Below, one piece after another: positions 43,983-55,673 of a stretch of 64,000 nt of DNA. The DNA is from UBA7396 sp964527685 (lineage in GTDB: Bacteria > Patescibacteriota > Gracilibacteria > BD1-5 > UBA6164): the NCBI GenBank assembly GCA_964527685.1, contig CAZGOC010000004.1, positions 1 through 64,000 of the forward strand, written 5' to 3'. The translations under genes were made by a program, and so were the position numbers. The notes beneath the pieces were generated by a model. It was not told the DNA's origin and ran no database searches. It saw nothing but the letters and a program-made list of their open reading frames with translations. The first letter of the stretch is position 1, and the number at the start of each line of letters is the position of its first letter.

Positions 43983-46900
43983 ATGTTTAAAGAAGTAAAC
44001 CCTCGTCAATCATTTCCAGAACTTGAGAAAGAAATTATAAATTTTTGGAAAGAAAATGATACTTTTAAAAAATCAATATCATCAAGAGAATGATGAGAGA
44101 TTTTTAACTTTTATGACTGACCTCCATTTGCAACTTGAACACCTCACTATTGACATATACTTGCTTGAACTATAAAAGATGTAATTCCAAGATACCAAAC
44201 AATGCTTTGAAAAAAAGTAGATAGAAAATTTTGATGGGATTGTCATTGATTGCCTATTGAAAATATTGTAGAAAAAAAATTACAAATTTCTTGAAAAGAT
44301 GATATTGAGAAAAAAATTTGAGTTTATGATTTTAATGAAAATTGTAGAGTTAATGTTTTTTGATATGTAGATGAATGGAAAAAAACAGTAGAAAGAATGT
44401 GAAGATGGGTTGATATGGAAGATGATTATAAAACTATGGATAATTGATTCATGGAATCAGTTTGGTGGGTTTTTAAAACTATTTATGATAAATGATTAAT
44501 TTATGAATGAAATAAAATAGTGCCTTATTGTCCTAGATGTACTACTCCTTTGTCAAATTTTGAAGTAAATCAATGATATAAAGACAAACAAAGTAAAACT
44601 GTTACTGTTAAATTTAAAGTTTCTTGAAGTGAAAGTAAATATATACTAGCTTGGACTACAACTCCTTGGACTTTGTATTCAAACTTATGACTTGCTGTTT
44701 GAGAAGATATATTATACAGTGAAGTTTTAGATAGTAAAACTTGAGAAACTTATATACTTGCAAGTGAAAAAATAAAAGATTATTATAAAGTGTCAAAAAA
44801 GACCGGTCTCTCTGAAAGACCAGTCTCAGAGACAGATGATTTTAAAATTTTAAGAGAATATAAATGAAGTTGTCTTGTTTGAATAAAATATGAGCCATTA
44901 TTTAATGATTTTTTTGTGCAATTAAAAGATTTAAATCTTGATTTATGAACTAACATAAGACTTTGACAAAATTCATATACAGTAGTTTTATGACATCATG
45001 TAACAACTGAAACTTGAACTTGAATAGTTCATATTGCTCCTGCTTATTGAGAGGATGACTTTGTTATTTGAGAAAAACAAGATTTATGATTTGTAGCACA
45101 TATTGATGATAGAGGAAGAACTTTTAATTTACTTTCAAATAATAATATTTTTGTATTTGATTTTAATGATTTTGTAATTGAAGAATTAAAAAAACAAAAA
45201 TTAAGTGTAAATATTTCTACTATAAATCACTCATACCCTCATTGTTGGAGATGTGATACTCCATTAATTTATAGATGAATTAGTGCTTGGTATGTTGCTG
45301 TTGAGCAAATTAGAGATAAAATGATTGAAAATAATAAAAAAATTAATTGGAACCCAAAAGAAATAAAAACTTGAAGATTTTGAAAATGGGTTGAAAATGC
45401 TCGTGATTGGAATATTTCAAGAAATAGATATTGGGGAAGTGCTATACCTGTTTGGCAAAGTGATGATAAAAAAGAAGAAATTTGTGTTTGAAGTATAAAA
45501 GAACTTTATGAACTAAATCTTGATTTTGGTCAAATAAAAAGGGTGGAAAAGAAAAAAGGAAAAGTTGAAAAAAAATGTCATTCTGAATTTATTTCAGAAT
45601 CTATTCAAAGCAAAGATCCTGAAATAAATTCAGGATGACAAGAGATTGAATATGATTATTTTTATACTAAAACAAATAAAGAAATTGATTTACATAAACA
45701 TTTTGTTGATGAAATTTTAGTTAAAAACCCAAAAACTTGAAATACTTTAAAAAGAATTCCTGAAGTTCTTGATTGTTGGTTTGAATCATGAGCAATGCCT
45801 TATGCATCAGTTCATTATCCATTTGAAAATATGGAAAATTTCAAATTTCCTTGAGACTTTATTTCAGAATGACTTGATCAAACAAGAGGATGGTTTTATA
45901 CATTACTTATTTTAGGAACAGCCTTGTTTGATAATACACCATTTTTAAATTGTGTTGTAAGTTGAATAATTTTAGCTGCAGATTGAAAAAAGATGTCAAA
46001 ATCTTTAAAAAATTATACTGATCCAAATATATTAATGGATAAATACGGAGCTGATGCTATGAGATTTTATTTGATGAATTCTCCAGTTGTTGAAGCACAA
46101 GACTTAAGATTTAGTGATGCTTGAGTTGAAGAAGTTATTAAAAAAGTTATATTGCCTTTATGGAATACTTATAGTTTTTTTACAACTTATGCAAATATTG
46201 ACAAATTTACTCCAAATAAATGAAATATTTATTATATAAGACATTGACAAACTGATAATAATAAAAACTGAATAGTTAATTGATGAGATGATGATATTGA
46301 TTTAAATAAAACTTGAATAGATGAAACTATTACTTTAGCAAAAACACTTTCATCATCAAATTTAAAATTTGATGTAATTATTTCTTCTCCCATGAAAAGA
46401 ACTGTTCATACAGCAAATTTAATTAAAAAACACCTTAATTATGATGTTGAAATAGTTTTAGACGATAGTTTTAAAGAACAATTATTTTGAGAGTTTAAAT
46501 GAATGTCTCATGATGAAATAGCACAAAAATATTGATGTAAAACAGATAGGGAATTGAGTGTTATTTATAGAAATAATAAACTTGAATGAGTAGAGAATTT
46601 TTCAAAAAGAGTTATTGATTGATATAAAAAATTAGAAGAAAAATATACTTGAAAAAATATTTTAATAGTATCTCATTGAGGTGTATTTAGACCTATAAAT
46701 CAATATTTAAATGATTTAAATTTGGAACAAGCATTTTATGAAGTTCCTTGAGTTAAAAATTCTAAATTATATAAATTACCAAATTACAAAAAATCAAATT
46801 TACTTGATAAATGGATTATTTGAGAATTAAATTTACTAACTTGAAATGTATCAGATGCTTTAAATAACTATAAATTAAATTCATCAACAAGAGATATAAT

Positions 46901-47852
46901 AAAGTTTATGGACAATTTAACAAATTGGTATGTAAGAAGATCAAGAAAAAGATTTTGGGGAGAAGAAATGACTCAAGATAAAAAAGAAGCTTATGAGACT
47001 TTATATGAAGTTTTGGTTGAAGTTTCAAAAATTATTGCTCCATATATGCCATTTATTTGAGAAAAAATTTATAAAGAATTAACTTCAAATGAATCAGTTC
47101 ATTTAGAATTGTTTAGCACTGAAAATCCTTGATTTATTTTTGATGATTTAATAAAAAATACTTCTTTAGTTCAAGAAATAATTGCTTTATGATTTCAAGC
47201 AAGATCAAATGCTAAAATAAGAGTAAGACAACCATTAAAATATATAAAAATTACTCATAAACTAGATAAATACTTTGAAGAAGTAATAAAAGATGAATTA
47301 AATGTAAAAGAAATATTAAGTTTTAAAGAAGATGAAATTCCATCTCAAATATGTAAGCCAAATGCAAAACTTATTTGACCAAAATTTGGGAAAGATGTAA
47401 AATTTATTATACAAGAAGCAAAAGCAGGAAATTTTAAACTACTTGATAATTGAAATGTTTTAGTTTGAGATTTTGAATTATTAAAAGAGGAGTTTGAATT
47501 AGAATTTGTATCAAATTGAAATAATGAAAATAATTTAGAATTAATTGAAAGTTCTAATTGAAAAATAATTTCTTTATCTACAGAAATTAATGATGAATTA
47601 TTGCTTGAATGATATGCTCGTGATATTGTTAGACATATTCAAGAGTCAAGAAAAGAGGCTGATTATAAAGTAGATGATAGAATTAATATTTATTTGTTTT
47701 CAGAAAATAAATTACTACAAAATATTTTAAATCAATTTTGAAGCTATATAGAAAAAGAAACTTTATCAAAAATAGATGAGTTAAATTCATTTGATTTAGA
47801 AAAAGATTTAGAAGTTGAAGATTTAAAAATTAAATTGAGATTAAAAAGATAG
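43983..47852 (+). CDS. ileS: Isoleucyl-tRNA synthetase with inserted histidine-phosphatase domain
   Basis: A 1289-residue class I synthetase. HIGH is HYGH (residues 55-58), the editing domain spans ~190-400, and KKMSKS lies near residue 670. Between the catalytic core and the anticodon-binding domain, residues ~748-930 form a complete histidine-phosphatase (phosphoglycerate-mutase-type) domain: YYIRHGQTDNN, SSPMKRTVHTA, FKEQLFGEFKG and IVSHGGVFRP carry all usual catalytic residues. The anticodon domain resumes near 940 (TNWYVRRSRKRFW). Two repeat-like inserts are also in frame (residues ~273-285 and ~531-553). Expression is probably controlled by the T-box upstream. Confidence 0.95.
44801..44835. 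repeat. G+C-rich repeat-like insert in ileS
   Basis: GACCGGTCTC and GACCAGTCTC repeat directly, followed by AGAGAC that can pair with GTCTCT. It encodes about TGLSERPVSETD in the editing-domain region and is far richer in G+C than its surroundings. Confidence 0.5.
45576..45640. repeat. Inverted-repeat element inside ileS
   Basis: Two 25-nt arms (45576-45600 and 45616-45640) are inverted with 23 of 25 matches, starting TGTCATTCTGAATTTATTTC and ending CAGGATGACA. It encodes CHSEFISESI...DPEINSGGQ in frame. Palindromes of this HSE-F-ISES type are known as dispersed repeats in other bacteria. Confidence 0.85.
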
Positions 47853-47912
47853 GTTTGAAAATAATTAATTTTTAGTATAATCAATTTATAATTTATAAAT
47901 AATTTAAAAAAA

Positions 47913-48812
47913 ATGTTTAAAAGAATAATTCTATTTTTACTTACAAATATTGCAGTTATTGCAGTTTTAAGTATAGTTATTTTTATTGTTGAAAGACTAA
48001 CTTGAATCAAGATAAGTTGATATTCATCTAGTTATGTGTCTATATTTTTATATGCTTTGATAGTTTGATTTACTTGATCATTTATATCTCTTGCTATTTC
48101 TAGATGGATGGCAAAAAGAGCTTACTCTATAGTTTTGGTTGACCTAAATAACATAAAAGAATTTAATCCTAAAATGGAAAAAGTCTTGCAAACAGTAAAA
48201 ACTCTAGCTGATTTAAATCATATAGTTATGCCTGAAGTTTGATTTTATGAAAGCAATGATCCAAATGCTTTTGCAACTTGACCTTCTAAAAATAAATCTT
48301 TAGTTGCAGTTTCAAGTGGATTACTTGATTTGATGAATGAAAACGAGATTGATTGAGTTATAGGACATGAAATGGCTCATATACTTAATTGAGATATGGT
48401 TACTATGACTTTATTGCAATGAGTTTTAAATACTTTTGTTATTTTTGTATCAAGAGTATTAGCAAATATTTTTGACAATGTTACTGATGGAAAATTTTGA
48501 AATTTATGATACTTTTTAGTTAGTTTAGTTTTAGAAATGTTATTTTGAATTTTGGCTTCTTTAATTGCAATGTCATTTTCAAGATATAGAGAATTTAGAG
48601 CAGACGAGGGAAGTGCTAGATTTTTATGAAAAGACAAAATGATTGCTTGATTAAAAGCCTTACAAAAAATGCAAAATATGGCTTGATGAGACAATGAAAA
48701 ACTTGCAACTATGAAAATATCTACAAAAAAAAGAGGTTGAATTTTAAGTTATTTTTCATCTCATCCTGATTTAGAAGATAGAATTAAAAGACTTGAAAAT
48801 TTAAGTATATAA
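47913..48812 (+). CDS. htpX: HtpX-family membrane zinc protease
   Basis: A 299-residue M48 metalloprotease. The zinc motif is GVIGHEMAHILNGDM near residue 155 and the third ligand region is FREFRADEGSARFLG-like (SRYREFRADEGSA, near residue 227). Two N-terminal and two central membrane helices fit the family. HtpX degrades misfolded membrane proteins. It follows ileS by 60 nt and ends in a strong terminator. Confidence 0.93.
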
Positions 48813-48834
48813 AAAGTGGGGAAACCCACTTTTT
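48811..48834. terminator. Terminator between convergent genes
   Basis: AAAAAGTGGG / CCCACTTTTT with a GAAA tetraloop; it overlaps the htpX stop codon. Confidence 0.9.
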
Positions 48835-49216
48835 ATATTTTATATTCTTTATATTTTACTTTATTTTTATAGATAATATCTCTAATCATTTTTTCATTAT
48901 TGTTTAGTTTAGAGGTTCAAGATTTTACTTCTAAAAAAATAATTTCTTTTAATTCTCAAGCAGATAATCAATCAAAAATTATATAATCAATTCATTTTCA
49001 AACAAAAGTCATATCACGAGGAGCATAGGGAAAGTTTGGTAAAAAAGGCAATACTTTTTCATAAACTTCTCAAAGTATAACTGATTTTGATTTTTTTATA
49101 GATAATTCTCTTTGTTTTTTTAGAGTTTTATATTTTATAACTTTTCATATTAAAATTCATATAAAAAGTCATACAATAACTCAAAAAATGAGTATAATTA
49201 TTTCTTTTAATTCCAT
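48833..49216 (-). CDS. Membrane-anchored Holliday-junction-resolvase-like endonuclease
   Basis: A 127-residue protein with an N-terminal helix (~4-26) and a domain of the endonuclease/Holliday-junction-resolvase-related family: FPYAPRDMTFVGKGIDYIIF (near residues 63-82), DGLSAGELKEIIFLEVKSG. The D...E-x-K pattern fits a PD-(D/E)XK nuclease core. Its substrate is unknown. It overlaps the terminator and lies 9 nt after mscS on the same strand. Confidence 0.75.
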
Positions 49217-49225
49217 TTTTTTTAA

Positions 49226-49819
49226 TTATTTTTTCTTTGAAAAATTCTCAACAGCACTTGATGTAATTGTTTCATTTGGGATTAAAACTATATGTCAAGC
49301 TTCTAGTTTTAGTCTTAAATAAATAAATCATATATCAATTACTTCTCACTCAAAAGTAGAGATTTTTATTTTATCTCAAATCTCAAAAGGTCTATTTATT
49401 AATACATTTATAGCTCAAAAAATATTTGCAACAGTTTTTTGACTAGCTAAAGCTAAAGCAAGTCATCAAATTCAAGCTCAAGCAAGTAGTGCTTTGACAT
49501 CATATCATAAATTTGAAATAATTGTAATAACTCAAAAAATCCAAACAATAGTTTTTAAAACTTTATTTAGTATAGGAAGCATATGAGTTGAGATTGACTT
49601 TTTTGTAGAATTGTTACTTAATTTTTGGAAAATAAAGTTTAAAAAATTATTTATTAAGACAATTATAGCAAATACAAGAGAAATATTATAAACTTTTTCT
49701 AAAGAAATATATTGATTTATTAATTTATTTATTTCATCAAGTCAAAAAATTCATTTATTTAAAATATACAAACTTCAAATAAGTAAAATCCAAATAAGTA
49801 TATAAAAGTATTTTTTCAT
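49226..49819 (-). CDS. Small mechanosensitive channel, MscS family
   Basis: A 197-residue protein with three membrane helices and the MscS pore/beta-domain signature GAGIGGLALALASQKTVANI near residue 115, followed by INRPFEIGDKIKI and the beta domain. It ends soon after, so the large cytoplasmic cage of typical MscS (~286 residues) is mostly missing. It would release osmolytes on hypo-osmotic shock. Confidence 0.9.
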
Positions 49820-49830
49820 ATTTTTAAAAT

Positions 49831-49860
49831 AAAAAAGTAATATTTTGATATTACTTTTTT
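49831..49860. terminator. Terminator between minus-strand genes
   Basis: AAAAAAGTAATA / TATTACTTTTTT with a 6-nt loop. Confidence 0.8.
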
Positions 49861-49896
49861 GGTTTGATTAATCAAGTTTTTTAAGCATAAACTTTT

Positions 49897-51663
49897 TTAA
49901 TAATTTATTAATTCATCATATCAAGTATCGTTTTTAAAAAACTCATCTAATTTAAAATCAATAAAATCTTTTGGTGCTTCTATTTTTACATCATTTAAAT
50001 AAACTCTTTTTGCATCATTTACAAAAGATATTTTTAATAATTTTTTATTTAAATTATTTATATCAAAGTAAAAATTTAAGTTATTTTTTAAATCAGTTTG
50101 GTCTATAAGTAGATTAAAATCTCAATTATATTTTTCACCTTCAGTTGTATCATTTATAGAATTATAAAAATTGTCTTCTATTAAATAGTTTAATTTTAAA
50201 TCAAATAATTTCTCACTAATTTTTCATTTTCAATTTATTTTTCATTCTAAATAATTATCTCAGTATGTATTTGAATTATTAAAATCATAATTAAATAAAA
50301 AGTCTCAATTATTATAATTAAAAATTCATTTTAAAAATACATATTTATCTTTTTGACCAACTGAAACTCAAGCAGTTAAAATATCTAATTTATCTAATAA
50401 ATTATTTGTTTTAGTGTTTCAAGATACTTTAATTCAATAAACATTTTTTAAAAAATATTTATCTTCATCATAAGAATAATTATTTTCTTTTATTGTATAA
50501 AATCAGTTTAATTTGTTATTTTCTAGTGTTATATTTCATGAAATTTCACTAAATTTTACTTTAGAATTAAAATCTTTAAAATTGTTATTTGAATCAAGAT
50601 TTCAATTAAAGTTAAAAAAGTGTTTTCAATTTTTTACTCTAAAATCAACTTTTAAAAAATCTTTTGATTTATAATCTAAAGTAAATCATTCATTTTTAAA
50701 TTCTTTTTTAGTTGGAATTATATTTATTGAAACTCAAGAAATTTCATCTTTAAATTCAAGAAATATATTTACTTTTGTATCATCTTTATCTGAAACAAAA
50801 GATAATTTATTTGTTTCTCATAAAGTTAGAGATAATTCTCAAGATTTTAAAAACTCTTTTACAAAATTTTTATAAACACTATCACTACAATTAGTTGGAG
50901 TATACCAGCTATTTGAAGCTCAAAAATGGTTTTGTATTTCAAAATAATTATTACAAAAATCTCTTGTTGGAAGAAGTAAAAAGCTTTCTCAAACTTTTGA
51001 GTAAGGAGTAAATAGAGGAGTTTTTGTTAATTTCTCTACTTTTGCTATAGAATTATTTAAATCAAAAGATTTTAAAATATTTAGAAATTCTTTTGAAGTT
51101 TCATCACTAGGTAATTTAACATATTTATTATCTTTAAAAGTATCTTTTAATTTTAATAGTATTTCTTCAATATTTTTATCATTTACTTCAAAATTAAAAT
51201 CCTTTAATAAAGCATATATTTCTCAATCTTTAGCAATTAATGATGCAAAAGTAGTTAAATCTAAGCTAAATCAACTAGAATAAGCTGAATTATAATTTGA
51301 TTTTATTTTAAAATTTCAAAAACTTTCACTATCAAAAATATTTGATTTTACTTTATAATTATCAAGAGATAAATTAAAATTACCACTTCAAAAATATTCA
51401 TGATCAAAAGATAAATCTATTTTTGAGTTTCAGTTTTCTTCATAATTTGCTAGATTTTTTAATTTAGAAGTTAGAGTTTCTAGGTAAGTTTTTGAATTAT
51501 CAAACAAATTTCATTGAAGTTTTAAGATTTCTTGTTCTACTTTTTTAACTTCTTCTACAGAAGATTTTACAGTATTTGATGCATTTGCATTTAAAAAAGT
51601 AAAGTTTCATAATACCATTAAACTACTAAGTATTATGGAAATAGTTTTTTTCGATTTATTCAT
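49897..51663 (-). CDS. Large secreted protein of unknown function
   Basis: A 588-residue protein with a signal peptide (MNKSKKTISIILSSLMVLGN, cleavage after NANA near residue 28) and a long beta-rich, Asn/Lys/Asp-rich body (for example SFDHEYFGSGNFNLSLDNYK). No recognised domain. It may be a surface protein. The shared 16-nt palindrome lies ~110 nt upstream of its start. Confidence 0.65.
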
Positions 51664-51692
51664 TTTAAATAAATTAAAAATTAAAAGTGTTT

Positions 51693-51741
51693 TAAAAAAC
51701 AAGTAGTATTTTAATATATATTATTAAAAAAACAAGTAGTA
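51693..51741. repeat. Pair of AAAAAACAAGTAGTA direct repeats
   Basis: Copies at 51693-51708 and 51725-51741 in the upstream region of the secreted-protein gene at 51663; possible regulator sites. Confidence 0.55.
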
Positions 51742-51770
51742 AAATATAATATTTTAATATTTGACTATCC

Positions 51771-51788
51771 GTACCTAAACATAGGTAC
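51771..51788. repeat. Palindrome shared with 17098-17113
   Basis: GTACCTAAACATAGGTAC; its inner 16 nt equal the core of the hairpin at 17085-17126. Both copies lie ~100 nt upstream of a gene for a secreted protein on the minus strand. Confidence 0.65.
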
Positions 51789-51824
51789 CAGTTTTATTCA
51801 AATTATGCTTACATAAAAAATATT

Positions 51825-51856
51825 AAAAAAAGCTTAATTTAAATTAAGCTTTTTTT
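51825..51856. terminator. Terminator of the DsbB-like gene
   Basis: AAAAAAAGCTTAATTT / AAATTAAGCTTTTTTT, a perfect 16-bp palindrome overlapping the stop codon. Confidence 0.85.
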
Positions 51857-52365
51857 CTTGCTATAAAAGTTAGTATCAAAATTGAAATAAATGTTAAAAC
51901 TCACATTGCAGGAATTGTTATAAATCAAAATACTTCAACTCCATCATTTCATATACAACTAGGTCAAGATAGGGAACATTTAGTTTCTACTTTGCTTATA
52001 GCAAACATATCTAAGTATTGTAGTGAAGTGTGATAAATAGTTAAAACTAATCAAATTATAGAAAAAATACATATTAAAAAATAATTTTTCTCTATATTTT
52101 TAACACCTGAAACAACTCAAATTAAAAATAATGGAAATAAAAATATTCTCTCAACCCAACAATAATAACAAGGATCTAAATAATAAATATACTCATAAAC
52201 TAAAGCTCAAATAATTGAGATTCAAGAGATAATTGAGATAAATAAATAATAAATTTTTAAACTTATTTTATCTTTTAATGATTTATTAAATAAAATTATT
52301 AAAGATAAAAAAAGTAAAATTAGTACTCAAATACCAACTAATGTCGAATAAAGTTCTAAACTCAT
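51844..52365 (-). CDS. DsbB/BdbC-type disulfide-bond formation protein
   Basis: A 173-residue four-helix membrane protein. The periplasmic-loop pairs are CYYC (YLDPCYYCWVERIFLFP, near residue 67) and a second C...C pair (TKCSLSGPSC) as in DsbB/BdbC, which reoxidise a DsbA-like thiol oxidase with quinone. No DsbA partner is adjacent. It lies downstream of valS on the same strand with 28 nt between them. Confidence 0.85.
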
Positions 52366-52393
52366 ACTAAATTAAATTAAAAAATATTTTTTA

Positions 52394-55048
52394 TTAAATT
52401 ATATCACTTAATTTTTCTTCAAGTTTTTTTAGTTTTTCAAGAGCTTCTTGCTTTTTTTGTTCTTCTCATCTTACAAGTGAAGCTGGAGCATTTCTTACAA
52501 AACTTTCATTAAGTAATTTTTTATCAAGTATTGAAATATACATTTTACAGTCTTCTATTTGAAGTTTTAATCTTTCAATTTCTCATTCCATATCTTTTGC
52601 ATTTGAAGTATCAACAAACACTTCAACTCATGATTTTGTAACTATATAAGCAAGTTTATCACTACTTTGTTTTGAAACTATTTGAGTTTGTTCTGAGCGA
52701 ACTATTCAAGAAATTACTTCTAAAACTTCATTTGAAAATAAATCTTTTTTTGAAGGCTTTATTTTTAGTTCTACTTTTATAGTATTGCTTGGAATTACAT
52801 TGTTTTCAGCTCTTATATTTCTAATTTGTTTAATTACTTCAATAATTACTTCTTTATCTTTTTCTATATCTTTCTCTATATTAAAAGGGACTTTAGAAAA
52901 ATTCTTTTCAATTAATTTTCCTTCAAATCATAAAGTTCCCCATAATTTTTCTGTAATAAATGGAGCATAAGGATGCCAAAGTCTTAAAATATGATTTATA
53001 ACATAAATAATTACATCAAAAGAATACTTTGAGTTTTTTGACATAATTTTAAACTCTTCTATAAAATAATCACAAAATTCATTTTTTGTAAATTCTTTTA
53101 ATAAAATTCAACTTTCAGAAAAATTTAGTTTTTCCATTCAATTATTTACTTCTTGAGAAACAAATGAAAGTCTTGATAATATCCATTTTTCAAAGAAATT
53201 TAGATTTTCTATATTTTCTAAAAGTCTTTTTTCAATTTTGTCTATATTTTCAAGTTTATAGTCTCATTTTTCAAACAAACTCATATAAACAAATCTTGAA
53301 GCATTCCATATTTTATTTAAAAATATTTTATTTTCTTCTACATTTGCTTCATCAAATTTTAAATCATTTCCTGGAGTATTTCCTATACTTAAAGTAAGTC
53401 TTAAAGCATCTGATGAATATTTTTCAACCATATCAAGAGGGTCAATCCCATTTCATAAAGATTTAGACATTTTCTTTCCATGTTTATCTTTTATAAGTCC
53501 ATGAAAATATATTTTTTCAAAAGGAGTTTGACCTGTAAATTCATATCAAAATAAAAGCATTCTAATCACCCAAAAAAATATTATATCATGTCAAGTTTCA
53601 AGTACTGATGCTGGATAAAATTTGTTAAAATCTAAACTTCAAGTTTTTGATGGTATATCAAATCACAATGTTGAAAAAGGCCATAAAGCTGATGAAAACC
53701 AAGTATCAAGCACATCTTCATCTTGATAATATTCTCAAGTTTTTGTTAAATCTTCACTACTTACAACCATTTCTCAAGTAGTTTTATGGTAGTATGCTGG
53801 AATTCTATGTCACCACCATAATTGTCTTGAAATACACCAATCTCTTAGATTAAAAATCCAATCTTCAAATATTTTGTTAAATCTATTTGGAACTATTTCA
53901 AATTCTTTTTTATTATATCAAGAAATAACTTTTTTAGTCATTTCTTCAACTTTTACAAACCATTGAGTTGAAATAATAGTTTCAATTTTACATCCACTTC
54001 TATTACAATATCAAACTTTATGATTATAGTTTTCAACTTTTAATAAATTTCATTTTGATTTAAGTAATTCTACAATATTTTCTCTTGCAGTTAAAAAATC
54101 TTGCCCTTGAAAAATTCAAGCTTTTGAAGTCATTTTTCCGTTTTTTCAAATAACTATATTATCCATTGCAAGGTTATGTCTTTTTCAAACTTCAAAATCA
54201 CTAGGATCATGAGCTGGAGTTATTTTTACAGCTCAAGTTCAAAAATCCATTTCTACCATTTCATCACCTATAATAGGTATTTCTTTATTTAAAATAGGTA
54301 AAATAAGTTTTTTTCAAGCCTTTAATAATGCTTTATATCTTTTGTCTTTTGGATGCACAGCAACTGCCTCATCTCAAAGCAATGTTTCAGGTCTTGTTGT
54401 TGCTACTATTATCTCATTATCGCTTCAAGAAACAAAATAAGTTATATAATAAAGTTTTCCTAATTCTTCTTTATAATCAACTTCTTGATCAGAAACTACA
54501 GTATCAAGTGCAGGAGAATAATTTACCATATATTCTCATTTATAAATCATACCTTTGTTATATAAATCAACAAAAGCATCAGTTACAGTTTTGTATAAAT
54601 CAGGATCTAGTGTGAATTTTTCTCTAGACCAATCAAGAGAAGATCAAACAACTTTTATTTGATCTGATATAGTTTTATGTGAAAAGTCTTTCCATTTCCA
54701 AACTTCATCTAAAAACTTTTCTCTTCAAAGAGATTGTCTTGTAATACCTTGTGATAGTAGGTTTTTTTCAACTTTTGCTTGAGTTGCAATTCAAGCATGA
54801 TCTGTTCAAGGAAGCCACAAAGTTTCATCTCAAATCATACGATGATATCTTACCATAATATCTTCTAAAGTTAAAGTAAGAGCATGTCATAGATGCAAGA
54901 CTCAAGTTACATTTGGAGGAGGCAAGGGAATATAAAAAGTATTGTTTGAAGTAGTTTTTTTAGGTTTAAAATATCCACCATTTTCCCAAGCTTTATAAAT
55001 ATCTTGTTCAAAGTTTTCTGGTTCATATTTTTTTGAAAATGTTGTCAT
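52394..55048 (-). CDS. valS: Valyl-tRNA synthetase
   Basis: An 884-residue class I synthetase with PPPNVTGVLHLGHALT (HIGH), the editing domain with STTRPETLLGDEAVA-like ATTRPETLLGDEAV and GTGAVKITPAHDPSDF, KDKHGKKMSKSLGNGID and a C-terminal coiled coil (~815-884: EGEIERLKLQIEDCK) that binds tRNA. All features are of bacterial ValRS. No T-box leader is visible upstream. Confidence 0.97.
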
Positions 55049-55189
55049 CTTGCAAAAAAATTAAAAAATAAAAAAGAAAAATTTTTCTTCTTTTTTATTA
55101 TACAAAATAACTTGTTTTTGCAAGATTTATTTTAAAGTAAAGTTGAGATAATTCAAGCAAATCAGAGGGAGTTGAATAAAAACCACTCC

Positions 55190-55266
55190 TAACCTCCCCT
55201 TGTCAGGGGAGGGACTAAAAAAAATCCTTTAATACCTTCCACCTGACAAGGGGGACTACAGGGGGT
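55190..55266. repeat. G+C-rich palindromic repeats between valS and the DUF559 gene
   Basis: CCTCCCCT/AGGGGAGG around TGTC (55193-55212), then a related ACCTGACAAGGGGGACTACA block near 55240-55266. The composition differs strongly from the genome, and the pattern resembles the uvrC insert at 33131-33182. The rest of the 55049-55298 intergenic region shows nothing else. Confidence 0.75.
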
Positions 55267-55298
55267 TTTGATTTAACTTTACTTATTTACTATCTATT

Positions 55299-55670
55299 AT
55301 GCAAGATAAATATATTCCATATGATATAAGATTAAAAGAAAGAGCAAGAGATCTTAGAAAAAATCAAACTCCAGCAGAAAACTATATTTGGCAAAAAATA
55401 CTTAGAAATAAACAATTTTTTTGATACAAATTTACTCGTCAAAAAATACTTTGATTTTTTATTGCTGATTTTTATTGTAGTGAATTAAAATTTGTCATTG
55501 AAATCGATTGAGATACTCACTCTACGGATAAAGCAATTGTGTATGATGAAGAAAGAACTATAGAATTAAATAAATTATGACTACAAGTTATTAGATATAC
55601 AAACAAAGAAATTTTAGAAAATATAGAGTGAGTTTATGAAGACTTGACTGAAAAATTAAAATTAAAATAA
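55299..55670 (+). CDS. DUF559 (Vsr-like) endonuclease-domain protein
   Basis: A 123-residue single-domain protein of the DUF559/restriction-endonuclease-like family: KNQTPAENYIWQKILRNKQF, YKFTRQKILGFFIADFYC, and KFVIEIDGDTHSTDKAI with the D...E-x-D/K nuclease core, then LQVIRYTNKEIL. Related to Vsr mismatch endonucleases. It begins ~33 nt after a G+C-rich repeat. Substrate unknown. Confidence 0.88.
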
Positions 55671-55673
55671 ACT

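Noticed and set aside
47744..48694. Minus-strand ORFs opposite ileS end and htpX
   Set aside because: They lie antisense to htpX (HEMAH motif) and the IleRS C-terminus; no motif, typical AT-rich shadows.
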